Source of the DNA: Clytia hemisphaerica
Taxonomy: Eukaryota > Cnidaria > Hydrozoa > Leptothecata > Clytiidae
NCBI GenBank assembly: GCA_902728285.1
Contig: CACVBU010000083.1
Span: forward strand, 310,001 to 374,000
Length of the DNA stretch: 64,000 bases
Direction: 5' to 3'
Shown: in pieces, positions 1-11,116 of the stretch
How the letters are laid out: each line of letters begins with the position of its first letter
How positions within the stretch are numbered: position 1 is the first letter of the stretch
Made by a program: the position numbers and the translations under genes
Notes under the pieces: generated by a model
The model's database searches: none
Told to the model about the DNA's origin: nothing
What the model saw: the letters and a program-made list of their open reading frames with translations, nothing else

Positions 1-980
1 ATTGTGCCACCAGATGCAATTAATCTAGACCTCACAACTCTCGATTTTGGTGATGCAAGCCAGGATCTAGCATGCTCATCTATCTATACTCGATTCAAAC
101 GAAAACAAGGCGACTACTCCTGTCAATTGATCTTCGCCCGCTTACGACTTGTACGGGATGAATATACTCAACCAAGAGGGTAACTGTATGCATCAATCAT
201 CAACACCCACACAAGTGAAGTTGTAAGAAAGTCATTCCGTTCAACACATATTGGAGCTTCCAATTTCACAGATTCGCAAATTACCCTCTACTGGATCAAC
301 AACACTTCACTTCAACTCAAGCAGTGGGTCCGCAACCGTGTAAACGAGATTCACCTACTAACAGACATTACATCATGGAAATACGTCCAATCAAACAACA
401 TGATCGCTGACATCGGAACAAGAAGGTGCACAACCATGACTGATGTTGACCAATCTTCCCAGTGGATCAATGGATTCCAGTGGAATGACGCAAGAAGTAT
501 CAGAATTCCCACAACAACCGCCAAAGAAATAAGGCTCAGTCAGGTAGAATTGGAACAAGCTAATCGTGAAGCCAAGATTCCTTCAACTCATTCTGTCTAT
601 CACAATCAACTATAATCACTGATGAGTTTCTCAACAAAACGCAACAAAGATACAAGTTCTCCAATTATGTGGTTGACCCAAATCGCCATTCTTTCACTAA
701 AGTTGTGCGTGTCTTCGCAATAATGTTACGTTTTATCAAACTTTGTCGCACTAAAGGGATAAAAAAGATCAATTCTTCAATTAAACCACACATAATCCTT
801 ACAAATGAGGAGATATCTCAAGCTGAGAGATATTTCTTTCAGAAGGCTACTCAAGAGGTCAAACATTTTGTCAAACAAAAGGTTGGGAAGATATCAATTG
901 AAAAGGATGGTATTCTTCATCACATCGGTCGTTTACTGCCAGAAGACTCAATTACAGTTGCTGGTAGAATGACATCAACC
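1..980 (+). pseudogene. BEL/Pao retrotransposon pol, RNase H-like region and start of integrase (unit A)
   Basis: Frame +1 from base 1 to about 600 reads through the RNase H-like part of a BEL/Pao Pol protein. The recognisable strings are a CSSIYTRF block, DSQITLYWINN, WVRNRVNEIH and NNMIADIGTRR, in the order usual for this family. One in-frame TAA at 181-183 replaces the acidic residue expected after QPRG. Near position 600 the reading frame shifts to +3, and the chain continues to about 986 with a SFTKVVRVFAIMLRFIKL block and a GRLLPEDSITVAGRM block, which is the start of the integrase region. The protein is then cut by a foreign insertion. The 5' part of the element lies outside the window. 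Family assignment rests on motif order. The element is clearly inactive. Confidence 0.82.
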
Positions 981-1289
981 ATGAAAACTCTGTGCCCCAG
1001 TGGGCGTTAAAAACCCAGTGGGGTGGGTTGTGACAAATTTAAAATTCACTGGGCTGCAAGATATTTTCTAAAAATTGAGTGGGTTGATCAATCTTTCCTT
1101 GATTTTCACTGGGGTGAGAGGAAGTTTTAGTCAATTTTGTGTGTGAATTAAGAGTAGTTAGTCATCATCATCGTCATGGTTGCACCGCAGTCGAGACCAC
1201 GGCATTCACTATTTCCCCCTAGACATCCTTGTCCCGTATTGCTGTATTCAGGTCTTCCTTACATAATCCAGTATCTCGGGAAATAACGT

Positions 1290-1785
1290 CTGGAAAGGAT
1301 AGTTTTCTACCCATACGGATGGTTGTTGGGGGCTTCCATAGATATCTGTGAGAAATGTAGCAGGATGGCGCGCGTTGCACTTTCTTGTTATCTGAATACT
1401 CTTGTCTGTTAAAGGATCAACTGAAACACGTAAAATTTAATCGACAACAATGATAAACAAAAATGGGGCAAGAGTATCACCCTGAAGTATTCCTGCCAGA
1501 ATTTCGAAAGGGGAGGTCTCGTCTTCGGTAGTAAGTATTTTCGAATATGAGTTGGTGCCATCCAAGATAGTGTTGCTTGTTTGCATGCTGATTGGAAAGA
1601 TCATCGATTTTACCGGAGATGAAAGCTGCTTCGGCGCTCAGATGAGTATCATCCAGAGTCTTTTTTGTTTTATCTAATTGAGCTTTTCTCCTCCTAGTTA
1701 GCCTCCGTCTCAGAACGCGGTCAGAAAATTTTGCGGATAATTTCACAGTGAAAATGCATCCAGTGAAATGTGAGTAATGTATCAT
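1290..1785 (-). pseudogene. Non-LTR retrotransposon reverse transcriptase fragment
   Basis: Two minus-strand frames together show non-LTR reverse transcriptase sequence. From 1785 toward 1540 the frame carries a linker with KKTLDDTH and HANKQHYLGW, as upstream of the RT palm in elements that animal databases often label craniofacial development protein 2-like. A frame change follows, and the second frame carries FEILAGILQGDTLAPFLFII, the conserved RT block that precedes the catalytic YADD/FADD box. An in-frame stop comes soon after, and the catalytic Asp pair is missing. The same element supplies the fragment at 3141-3390; the two were separated by the insertion at 1700-3067. No activity is possible. 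Confidence 0.75.
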
Positions 1786-3067
1786 GATTCAAGTCGACTG
1801 ACATAATTATACACATAATACATGTTACAAGTTCTGCCTACGGATTCTCAAGCTCGGCTATAATAAAACTATTACATGTTAGTAGCAGACCCGACTGACC
1901 AATGTTATGTAGCAGGTTGAAACATGAGTTTCTGCTGGAAAGATGCAGTTTGTTTTCAAGTTAAATCTTCAAAATAAAACAAACTGTGTGGGTTTCTTTA
2001 CTTCCAAACAACCTACCAATAGTTTTGGAACACTCCATAATAAAGGAAGATGGCTCTTCTTGTGGATTGGCTTTCTGATACCCCATATAAACACGATGTG
2101 ACATGAAAGTGAAGAGACATGATTTGTTGGTTTTTGTTTGATTTGTTGACTCATATATCTCATGGCAAATGGGATAGCAATAAATGACTTTTCATGTATT
2201 GCTTGGCTCTACATATGATACCTCTAATTTTGAACACTTCCAGAATGTTGAAAAAAGCATTTTAAGTTTCAATTATAATTTTCATTGAAATTTTTAATCG
2301 ACAGATTTGGCTTGGTGGCAGTTTTGTTTGGTTGATGTTTGGTATCGTGATCATCAAAAGCAATGAAGTACCACACAGTCACTCTACACATGATGCCTCC
2401 AGCCATGATTGGTATCAGAATGTTGGAAAAAAAAACATTTTACGAGAAATTGTTGATAGAAATTATATTGACTTATTTTTACAATTTTGGCGGTGCGGGT
2501 TTAGTTGGTTGATAATGTTTACACTGTGGGATGGTTTTCAAAAAACTGTTATATTGATTGTTGTTTGTTGGAATTGATTACCAAAAAAAAAGAGAACTTT
2601 TTTTTAATAAATACTTTTTTTTTTATTTTTTTTTATTTTTTTTTGTGGATAGTATGTCTTGTAGTAACCAATGCAGTGTCTGTTTTCAAATTTTGAAAGC
2701 TCTATACCTACTGAATTGAAGCTCTGACTAGCTCTGTTTTTAAAACTTGACTGTCCTTGTCCCTTACTGATGGAGGACATTGCTTATTTTTGGTAGCCTT
2801 CACATATCAATAAGGAGCTTTGGTGTAAATGTTTTTTCTGATGAAATCATACTAATCTGAAACTATTAGGCTTTTATGAACTTTCTAGAACAATAATCTT
2901 GCTCCAATCTTGAGAAACACTGGAAAAATAGGTTAGCATTCCCTGCCATAATTTCACAGAAAGTCCTCTGCTTTCTGCTTGAAAACGCTATCGTATAGCC
3001 GAAAACGAAAGTGAAACTTTGAAAACGTCCGCAAATTCGGGCCCAGTCCTCTTCCGAGACGGAGGCT
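1700..3067. mobile_element. 1.37-kb TIR insertion, private to unit A
   Basis: The block begins AGCCTCCGTCTC and ends GAGACGGAGGCT, a perfect 12-bp inverted repeat, and is flanked by AGTT at 1696-1699 and 3068-3071. In unit B the two flanks are directly joined at 17884-17888, so the insertion postdates the duplication, or was lost precisely from B. The interior is A+T-rich with a run of T tracts near 2585-2645 and no recognisable gene. The TSD could be read as AGTT or, with a slightly shorter right end, CTAGTT. It is a non-autonomous DNA element of unknown superfamily. Confidence 0.75.
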
Positions 3068-3390
3068 AGTTGCGTACTTACTAAAACGTGAAACGCCCAG
3101 GAAACGAGGGAAACGGCAGGGAAACGAGGGGAACCGTGTATATTTCGACCGTTTAGGCATTTTAGCAGAACTGAAAGTGCGACTTCCTTGTTACCTTTTA
3201 TCAATTGGTCGTAAACGTCATCAACATTACTGGAGGTGATTTGAGAAGTGGAAAGTGCAGAGAATCTGTTATAGACCTCAACTGCATATTGATCACGCAA
3301 ATTCAAGTCACCAGACACGCTTTTCCAATATATCTGCTTTAATGTGTTGGGTTTAGAAGGTTTTGAGGTAGTCTTATTGAGCGCGTTCAC
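3068..3390 (-). pseudogene. Non-LTR retrotransposon endonuclease-RT linker fragment (unit A)
   Basis: The minus-strand ORF starting at 3390 contains WKSVSGDLNLRDQY and AVEVYNRFSALST, followed by a segment like the spacer between endonuclease and reverse transcriptase of non-LTR elements. It is in the same orientation as the RT fragment at 1290-1785 and was joined to it before the insertion at 1700-3067. Downstream of 3137 the open frame continues to 2866, but that part is not recognisable and lies partly in the inserted element. An equivalent ORF at 18377-18629 in unit B is nearly identical for its first 84 or so residues. Confidence 0.6.
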
Positions 3391-3889
3391 CTGAAGGAGT
3401 AGTTAATAGGTATTGTCCTTTGTGCTATTCATTGTGTAATATGTCTTAATGAAAAAAAGGTACCAAATTACAAAATGTAGTCTGAAACCCTTCTAATACA
3501 ATCACAGAGATGTGCCGAGGCTACTAAAAGAGAATAATATTCTTCAACTCCTTTTTAGAAATTTTTGAAATTTTTGGAAGTTGAATAATTCTAGAATCTA
3601 AATCTCACCAGGTGACCCAAAAAAAGTATAAGTGTTTGAAGGCTAACTGTGTCCGAAATAAGGTGAATTTTTAATGAATTCTTTTTTCATCGTAAAGAAA
3701 GGTAAACTTTAGATTTAATATTAATTTCGCCTAGCGAAAGTATTACGATAGCCTTTCGCGGCGGCGGTGTTGGTGTTATCGGAAAAAAAATTAGAAAACG
3801 AAAGTACTCGATACGGTGTACGAACTCACTAAATTTAATTTACAAATTACACGTCATATATCTTTGTGTCTTTGGCTTCACAGTTTTGA
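3391..3889. other. Interior of the 5.4-kb element, no gene recognised
   Basis: A+T-rich sequence with no convincing ORF. It holds a small G+C-rich patch at about 3754-3770 (CTTTCGCGGCGGCGGTGTTG). It is about 99 percent identical to the matching stretch of unit B near 18630-19130. Confidence 0.6.
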
Positions 3890-4262
3890 TTTTTTCTTTA
3901 TTTTCTTATAAGCATATACTTTATAAGAATTAAACCAAAAAGACAGACGGTGATATACCTTTTGGTAATTAGTTCTTACAAAGTAAACAAAGGCAACAAA
4001 GGATGGCGCACAATATGAGGATATTTATTTTCTTATAAGCATATACTTTACAAGAATCAAATCAATACCTCTTGATAAACGGTAATAAGTACGGTAATAT
4101 ACCTTTTGGTAATTAGTTCTTACAAAGTAAACAAGCGATGCCACACAATATGAGCACATTTATTTTTCTTATAAGCATATACTTTATAAGAATCAAATCA
4201 ATAACTCTTGATAGACGGTGATATTACCTTTATTTATTAGTTCTTAAAAATTAAACAACAAT
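3890..4262. repeat. Three-copy tandem repeat, about 125 bp, unit A
   Basis: Three successive copies begin TTTTCTTATAAGCATATACT and carry TTTATAAGAATCAAATCAAT, then a GGTGATA and CCTTTTGGTAATTAGTTC block and ACAAAGTAAACAA. Each copy contains a small inverted motif (TTATAAG and CTTTATAAG). The array is duplicated intact in unit B at about 19130-19500. Confidence 0.8.
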
Positions 4263-5540
4263 TGTTCTTAAATTGGTCTTATGTTTTAGCGATTTTAAGC
4301 CTCGTTGTTCTCTTGTAAAATTGTTTCATCAAGGCTCAATGTAAAGTAGATTTCAGATTAGCTTCCATCTCTACTTCTTGTCTTTCCTATGTAGTTTAAA
4401 TTCTAGGCGAATAAATTTTCGATTTCAAGTCGTCTTGTTTGACTTGTTTTTGGACTTTTTAAAAAGTGAATTTTGACTTCTAAAGCTTAGCTTGAGAACT
4501 ACTGAAACAAATTTAAAGGTCATCATGTCTAGTTTGCTAAGAATATATTTAGTACTGGTAAAAAGCTCCAATGTGTGACAATTTAGTCAATGAAGCAGGG
4601 TACTGTTAGTTTAAATTAAATTGAAAATACCTTGGTACTGTAAGATTAAAATGTCTTCTTATACAATTTGATTTCTTTAGAAACTTTCGCTAAAAATACC
4701 TCTGACTCAACACCCTTTGTCCGTTATCAGAAATAAAAATCAAAAATTTTGGGTCTATAAGAATTTTATCAAATTTTATCATCAGGATCTTATTAATAGA
4801 AAAATTTATTTTCAGTGGCCACAAACTTCGTTACTTTCATTGATGGATGGAGCGATAAGGTGAGATTTGCATAAGCACGGTTTTAGGCAAGATCAGATTT
4901 CGTATCATTGAGGAGTGATCATAGTCAAAATCAAGTGCGTTACTTAAAAACCTTAAGACAAAGGGTTCAAGTGGCAGATATGAGAGGAGTTCAAAATTTT
5001 TGACGGAAAGTGATGATTTTCTAATAAAGTATTTGGAAACCACTCAGACCCGCTACTGGGTTCCTCTGGCAATGTCACAAAAACTCAAAGAATTAAAATA
5101 GTCTCAAACAGGCATTTTGCAGATCCATCTTTCTTGGCAAATTACCTATTTAAAACAATATTTTGTCTTCTAATGAGCTCACCAAGATTCTTGGTTCAGA
5201 GACAAATCCCAATAACATACCTTTAGGAATATTGACTGGAATTTCGAGTCCCGTTTTCCAAGTAAAAGTTTTCAAAAATTTTTTCAGAAATACAAAAAAT
5301 ACCTCCTTTCTTAATGTTTTTTATACAAAAACCTTAATCTGACCTTAATATTAGTGCATACCCTTTTCTTAAAGTTGAAAAGATGAGAGATTTTTATCTT
5401 GTTACCAAATAGCAAGAAAAATTAAAAAGTTTAATTGATTTAAAATTGAATTTAAAACCTCTCTCGAAACTAAAAAATAGAATGATTCAAAGCTGAGTCA
5501 TAGTATGAGTTATGTATCTCTTCTGAAAATTTCACAAAAA
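4263..5540. other. A+T-rich interior, no gene recognised
   Basis: Short ORFs only. A minus-strand ORF at 4837-5043 (68 codons) is conserved in unit B at 20075-20281, but the whole block is conserved there, so this gives no evidence of coding. Nothing is recognised. Confidence 0.5.
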
Positions 5541-5754
5541 TTCATCTAGAGGAAAAGAAGTTATGATTAAAAGGAGTTCTTTACCTACAATTTCTCTGCT
5601 GGGTTTTCTTATGAGAACGTGCGCAGTCTACATTGTTAAACGGTGAGGAAAATCTAGAGGAAAAGAAGTTATGATAAAAAGGAGTTCTTTACCTACCATT
5701 TCTCTGCTGGGTTTTCTTATGAGAACGTGCGCAGTCTACACTGTTAAACGGTTG
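5541..5754. repeat. Two-copy tandem repeat, about 107 bp, unit A
   Basis: The stretch from ATCTAGAGGAAAAGAAG to CAGTCTACATTGTTAAACGG occurs twice in direct succession, with a few substitutions. Unit B has the same pair at about 20775-20985. Confidence 0.85.
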
Positions 5755-5798
5755 TCAATGTTTGATTTTGTGTCCGATTTTGTGCAACACATACTTAC

Positions 5799-5952
5799 CT
5801 ATTAGCAGTGCAGTATAAGACTGATGGTTTTTAGTAGTAAAAGCGCTAAGATTGTTGAAAAATTTGCGCCCTTGCTTCGCTCGCGTTAGAGAGTTTGTGT
5901 CCCCCTGCCCCTTGTCGCACCGCTGTACATACACTAATCTACGAACTTTCAT
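5799..5952 (-). other. Possible exon with a consensus splice donor
   Basis: On the minus strand an ATG-started open frame from 5952 runs into CTAATAG|GTAAGTATG at 5799/5798, an excellent 5' splice site. It would encode about 51 residues (starting MKVRRLVYVQRC) before the junction. Nothing in it is recognised and no matching acceptor exon could be assembled. It may be a relic of a gene carried by the 5.4-kb element, or chance. The copy in unit B differs by one residue. Confidence 0.2.
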
Positions 5953-6365
5953 GATCTGATAGATATTAATACTTTAATTAGATTTTTACCGATTGACAGC
6001 AACCGACCCAATTTTAGAGGAACTTGAGTGGAAAAACAACTAAAGTTTTACTATGATTGAAAAAAATTTGAGCCTTTTTTGTGTATTTCATTTTCACATG
6101 GATTCCATAAGAGAAGAGGAGATTCTAGTGGGGTGACTTTTTGATGGGAAAATTCTACTGGGGTACATCAAAATCAGAACATTTTGAGTGGGGTATGTGT
6201 GGTTTCTTCATTATTTTCAAGGGGGTCATTTTCAGCTACAAGATTCCAGTGGGGTGAGTTATTTATCTAGTGGGGTGAAAAAATGGGCCATTTTCGGAAA
6301 TATTTTTCACTAGGGTGGCCAGTGGGGTGGATCCCACTGGGTCACAGAGACGGGGGTGTATGAAA

Positions 6366-7579
6366 GTTCTTACATCAACGTCATTTTGTGTGCCAATCAT
6401 CGATAAACACTCATCATTGACTGTCAGCATAATCAACGACATCCACTGGAATAGCACCGTCAAACATTCTGGTGTTGAAACAACTTTGCGTGAAGTCCTC
6501 AAGACAGCATACATCTTAAAAGGAAGATCACTCGTCAACTTCATACGTTCTTCATGTCCACGCTGTCGCTATATCAACAGAAAGACAATCGCTGTGGAAA
6601 TGGGACCACTTTCACAAGACAACCTCATCGTCGCACCTGCATTTTACACATCACAAGTGGATCTTGCAGGACCATTTTCAAGCTACTCGCAACATCATAA
6701 ACGCACTACCGTAAAGATATGGCTGGTTGTATTCTGTTGCGCTATAACAACTGCTGTTAACATCAAAGTAACTCTACTACGTCGTTTTTGCAAGCCTTCA
6801 CACGTTTCTCCTGTCAGGTTGGATATCTTAACAAACTTCTGGCAGACGAAGGAGGTCAGCTCATCAAGGGCTCTGAGACGATGAAACTCGACATTGTTGA
6901 CATCCAACTTCATCGAGATCAAAGAATCAACTTTGAAACATGCCCAGTTGGTGGTCATAATCATCATGGCCGTGTCGAGAGGAAAATTCGTGAGGTCAGA
7001 TCATCCTTAGAAAAATCAATGCACAACGAAAGACTTTCAATCATACAGTGGAAGACAATGGCAGCCATCCTCACAAACTCCATTAATGATGCACCAATAG
7101 CTGTTCGAAACGTTAAAGGAAACTTCGAAATGGGAGACTTGCTAACACCCAACCGTTTAATCCTTGGGCGAAACAACAATCCTGGCCCAAGTGGTACCTT
7201 ATCTGTTGAAAATGATTAGGACAAGATTATCCGATCGAACCAAAAGATCTGCGACGCTTAGTTTGACTCATGGCTAGTGTCACACGTTCCAAATCTTATT
7301 GAACAACCAAAATGGTTCAACTCAAACAAGCACGTCAAGGCTGGTGATATCGTTTTGTTTACAAAACAGGATTCCGTCATTTTATCCACGTATCAATATG
7401 GGATTATCAAAGAAGTGAAAGTGGATCGTGATGACAAAATACGAAAAGTTGTCGTTGAATACCAAAATTCATCTGAAAATGTAAAACGTCTGACTACAAG
7501 ATCTGTGAGATCACTGGTATTAATTCACTGTGTTGATGAACTAGATCTATCTAAAGAACTTTTCAAGTGTTCAACTTGA
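6366..7579 (+). pseudogene. BEL/Pao integrase and C-terminal DUF5641 region (unit A)
   Basis: After the 5.4-kb insertion the Pol chain resumes in phase. The integrase zinc-binding region includes HWNSTVKHSGVE and CPRCRYIN. The catalytic core follows with QVDLAGPF, then LLADEGGQL after a frameshift near 6770, and the GRVERKIREVRSSLEKS block with the catalytic Glu. LLTPNRLILGRNN marks the end of the core. Two in-frame TAG codons (7217-7219 and 7259-7261) precede the C-terminal domain (VKAGDIVLFTKQDSV and GIIKEVKVDRDDKIRKVVVE), which resembles DUF5641 of BEL/Pao Pol. All these lesions are shared with unit B, so the element was dead before the duplication. Confidence 0.88.
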
Positions 7580-8170
7580 ATATATGATCAATGTAGGCAC
7601 TTTAGGCCGATTTTCAAACTTTCAAACCCCCCTGTCAAACTTGGTTTTTTGGACAGCTCTATCTTTTCTCGTTTCAACGAGGGGTCGTTGACTTCCGTAG
7701 CATTTATAGAAAAAAAGTTATGGGATTTTTTGTGAAGCTAATTGGAGCAAAAATTAGCCAACTTTTACTGCAGAGGGCCTTCCAAAAAGTGGCCCAAAAA
7801 GGGGCATTTTTTAATAGAAAAAATCTCTATTTTGGGCATGTTTTGGCTATAATTCAAATTTGAGTTTAAATTTTTCTGATCTTTTTTTTTCTAGGTGATC
7901 TTTGATCATTATACTATGGGTTGAAAAAAAAAATGTTGAAAAAATCAATTTTGTCCAAGAATTAATACTCCTTTTGTAGGGGCACTTAACGAAAAAATGA
8001 AGAAATCCGGGGGTAAAAAGCACTAAAAATCACGATTAAAAGTAAGGATTTCATTGTTTCATGTTCATTTTGACTAATTTATGTGCAAAAAATGGTAACT
8101 CGTAGTATCAAAAAAGAATTTTTCAAAAATTTCAAATTTTCGGCCCAAAATTAAGAAATTTTGATTTCGG

Positions 8171-8806
8171 GCCACCTGATGACGTCATAAAACTGTTTTT
8201 TCGCAATAACTTTTGATGTGCTTTGATTATAAAGCTGAAATTTTGCACACTGAAAGATATTAAGACAAAGAAAATTTTCATAAAAAAAAATTGAAAAAAA
8301 ATGATGACGTCAGCATTTTATAGCAAAAATTCGAATTTTGCATATTTTTGCTGAGGTCAGCAAAAAAAATTCTAAAATTTTGATTTCACTGGTTTACAAA
8401 CGCTCCACTAAATTCATGTGCACAATTTTATTGCCAAAAGTGGCTCCAGTTGGAAGATATTTAACTTTTTTGATTAAATGACGTCACTGTGACCTGATGA
8501 CGTCATAAAAGCGTTTTTTCGCTATAACTTTTAATATATTTGTATTATAAAGCTAAAATTTTGCACACTGAAAGATATTAGGACAAAGCAAATTTTCAAA
8601 AAAAAATTTTGGAAAAAAATGATGACGTCAGCATTTTATGGCAAAAATTCGAAATTTGCTTATTTTTGCTGATGTCGGCAAAAAAAATTTAAAATTTTGA
8701 TTTCATTGTCTTTAAAATGCTCTATTGATTTCATGTGCAAAATTTTATCACCGAAAGTCGTTCCAGTCAAAAGCTATTGGCTATTTTGGATATTATGATG
8801 TCACAT
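8171..8806. repeat. 318-bp tandem repeat with TGACGTCA palindromes
   Basis: The stretch from CACCTGATGACGTCATAAAA is repeated once after 318 bp. TGACGTCA, the cAMP-response-element palindrome, occurs at 8180, 8305, 8479, 8498 and 8623. The two copies also share a TTGCACACTGAAAGATATTA block. The second copy decays toward 8806. No ORF. Confidence 0.8.
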
Positions 8807-10134
8807 AGTTTTTTTACTATCCCCAAATATATTCCTGTCAAGTCGAATTTCCTCTCACTGTCATTTCTTCAAATTAAATCCTTGCATTCCAAAATTTCTT
8901 CCTCTATGGTATCATATTAATGTTTGTATTAAATTTCTTACATGGATTCAGAAACTGCAAAATTTTACACACTGAAGAATAGAAACAATTTTTGTTTTTT
9001 TCAGCAGGAAATCTTGAATAATAGATGGAAATATAGATGAAATCACTGGATATCAGGATTTTATATCAGACACTTCGGCTGACAACAGCTAAAATTCAAA
9101 TGTTTGCCAGTTTAATTTCATATAAACATACACACTTTGATTCATGCATGAAATTTCATAATTTTCTTATATTTTATTACAATAAATTGGAATTCTTAAT
9201 TTAACAAAATTATATAAAAAGATTATCCTCAACATAATTCCAATAAATTTATTAGTAATGTATTTCCAAACTTGTGCTGTGTCAGGCCTCAAATACAGGC
9301 TTTATTGCTTGTTAATCACAATTTTTGGCCAAAGATATTTTTCAATTGCTAAATTAAGATTCCTGCTATTCCTGACTATGCTTAATTTTTCCAGTCATCC
9401 CCCAAGTTAAATATTTGTCAAAATTATTCAAATATTTTTCAAAATTCTTCATTTAAAAGTTAGTCTCCAAAAATTTGTTATTTTTGTATTCTTGTCTTGA
9501 TAAAGCATTTTGTAATCATGGTCTTGTATTATCAATCATAAATAGTACTACCATTCTTATTGTGTCATAAGACTTAAAACAAGGAATGACATATAAGCAG
9601 TCTGAAAGTTCTGTATCAGTTAAATCAAGACCAATTTATCTTATTCTGGTGACCATACATAATATGTTTATCGAACAACGTACAACTTCAACTTGACTAC
9701 ATATCCAACGTGGTCTGGGTAAAGGTTTTTACATAACAGTCATAATTCAGTTCTGAGTAGGAATCTTTGATACTTTGATCGAAAGTCCAGGAATCCATAA
9801 TCAAGCCATACAATTCTCTAAAATTTCGAAGTTATTGTTCTTGCTCAAAATGTTCTCATACAGGTACACATACACGTCAACATCTTGAATTGGGAATCCT
9901 GAATAGGTATAAAAAGAAAAGAAAGAAAATTTCAAAAACTATGGTATTTGACTTTCACTCTGTCACAGATTTTAAAGCGCACAGCACAGTGCTGAAGTTT
10001 TGTTAGATTATGTCACCAGTGCTAGCTGTGTATCCACAAGCAAAAGTCTTCCAGGCAATCCCACTCTGATACCCTCACTATCAATACTACTTAAATAATG
10101 CTAACGTAATGTAAACTGGCAATTCAAGAAAACG
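8807..10134. other. A+T-rich spacer, nothing recognised
   Basis: Low-complexity A+T-rich DNA inside the 4.27-kb element. No ORF above 61 codons and no clear repeat were seen. Confidence 0.5.
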
Positions 10135-10292
10135 TTGAACGTGCATGTAAAAACTTTACTTTACTTAAAGTTGAGTGAATGTAAACAAACTTTTTTTGGA
10201 ACGGTCTTCAAAATAGATTAGATTAACCTTACTTAAAGCGTTTTCACTAGGTATTTTGGACAGGGAAGTGAAAACTACATGCACGTTCAAAT
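10135..10292. repeat. Small inverted-repeat element, GAACGTGCATGTA arms
   Basis: TTGAACGTGCATGTAAAAAC near 10135 faces CTACATGCACGTTCAAATTT near 10275. The arms are about 20 bp and enclose about 120 bp, in keeping with a small MITE remnant. Confidence 0.55.
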
Positions 10293-10327
10293 TTTTCGTG
10301 ATTGTTGCTATTAATAATACATCTAAT

Positions 10328-10443
10328 CTTTAATGATGGGCAAGATAGCAACTATTCCTAGCATTTTATACCTAAGTCTATCCAAAAGAACTTGCTTATC
10401 TCTCATTGGCCGTTAGCAGTTGTTGCTATTTTGCCCATGATTT
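10328..10443. repeat. Small hairpin element, GATGGGCAAGATAGCAAC arms
   Basis: AATGATGGGCAAGATAGCAA and the inverted TTGCTATTTTGCCCATGATT frame about 110 bp. It looks like a second small foldback element beside the previous one. Confidence 0.6.
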
Positions 10444-10748
10444 AAGATATCCCAGCATTATCATAGCTATGCTATAGTTTATTCATTCCAATATTGATTG
10501 CAATTTTAGCCAGCCAAAAGTATTGGTTTTAGAGTGAGACCGCCAACAATTTGCTTAGTTTAAGATGGTTGAGGCATTATTGAAAAGATCTATTGGAGGG
10601 ACTAAAGTGAAGGATTGATGCAGCAAATAACCAAGGCCAAGGGATCTCTATTCTATCTATTTGGTTGAGTCGCATGAGGCTTTTAAGGCCCATTTTCGCA
10701 ACTATAGACGCTTTCAATTAGCGCCCTGTCAGCACCTTGAACTAACTA

Positions 10749-10977
10749 CCGTGAAGTCGGGTAACTTGCATCAGTTGAGGGAAACTTGCATAGCCATCAA
10801 ATGACTGACCAATCAAAGCAGCAAAATTTCAAAACAAATGAACTATGCAGCTCTCCTCTCAGCTCTACTCTACCATTTTTGTTTTGATTTAACTTTGTAT
10901 TTTAATGACCAGACAGATCATTCATTTGAGGGCTATGCATGTTTGCCTCCACTGATGCAAGTTACCCGATCTCACAG
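10749..10977. mobile_element. Tc1/mariner-type MITE, copy 1
   Basis: Inverted ends CCGTGAAGTCGGGTAACTTG and, inverted, CTGTGAGATCGGGTAACTTG are flanked by TA on both sides, as Tc1/mariner transposases leave. At 229 bp it cannot encode a transposase. A second copy lies at 35236-35456 in eIF4H intron 1. Confidence 0.75.
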
Positions 10978-11048
10978 TACCCAATTCCCCCTCACATGGC
11001 ATGGATGGGTTGACCCGGGCAAAGGTTCATTCACTTGCCAAGTGAACC

Positions 11049-11116
11049 GCTGCGAGTGGGAATCGAACCTCAGTCTCCTGCGTAGCAACCAAGGTCAATA
11101 ACCACTATACCACAGC
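11049..11116 (-). repeat. tRNA-derived SINE head or tRNA pseudogene
   Basis: On the minus strand GCTGTGG and TCGCAGC can pair as a 7-bp acceptor stem. Box A-like TGGTATAGTGG and box B GGTTCGATTCC are in place. The anticodon and T stems pair badly, so this is a SINE head or pseudogene and not a working tRNA. Confidence 0.6.

Larger units (their letters stand above)
987..6359. mobile_element. 5.4-kb DNA element inserted in BEL integrase, with CAGTGGGGTG subterminal repeats
   Basis: The hexamer ATGAAA stands at 981-986 and again at 6360-6365. The BEL reading frame is in phase across the two outer sides, so the block looks like an insertion with a 6-bp target duplication. Short inverted ends share CTCTGTG(C/A)CCCAGTGGG. 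Both ends carry clusters of CAGTGGGGTG-like words, for example near 1011-1110 and 6128-6330; such subterminal motifs are typical transposase-binding arrays. The interior holds non-LTR retrotransposon debris, tandem repeats and a separate insertion at 1700-3067. No transposase is recognised. The left end is about ten bases shorter than the right. Superfamily is undetermined; a CACTA-like element is possible. Confidence 0.7.

Noticed and set aside
6695..6967. Minus-strand ORFs over the BEL integrase in both units
   Set aside because: Shadows of the coding strand; conserved only because the whole block was duplicated.
11049..11116. Functional tRNA gene
   Set aside because: Acceptor pairing and boxes are good, but the T stem and anticodon stem do not pair; the same applies to 36951-37021.
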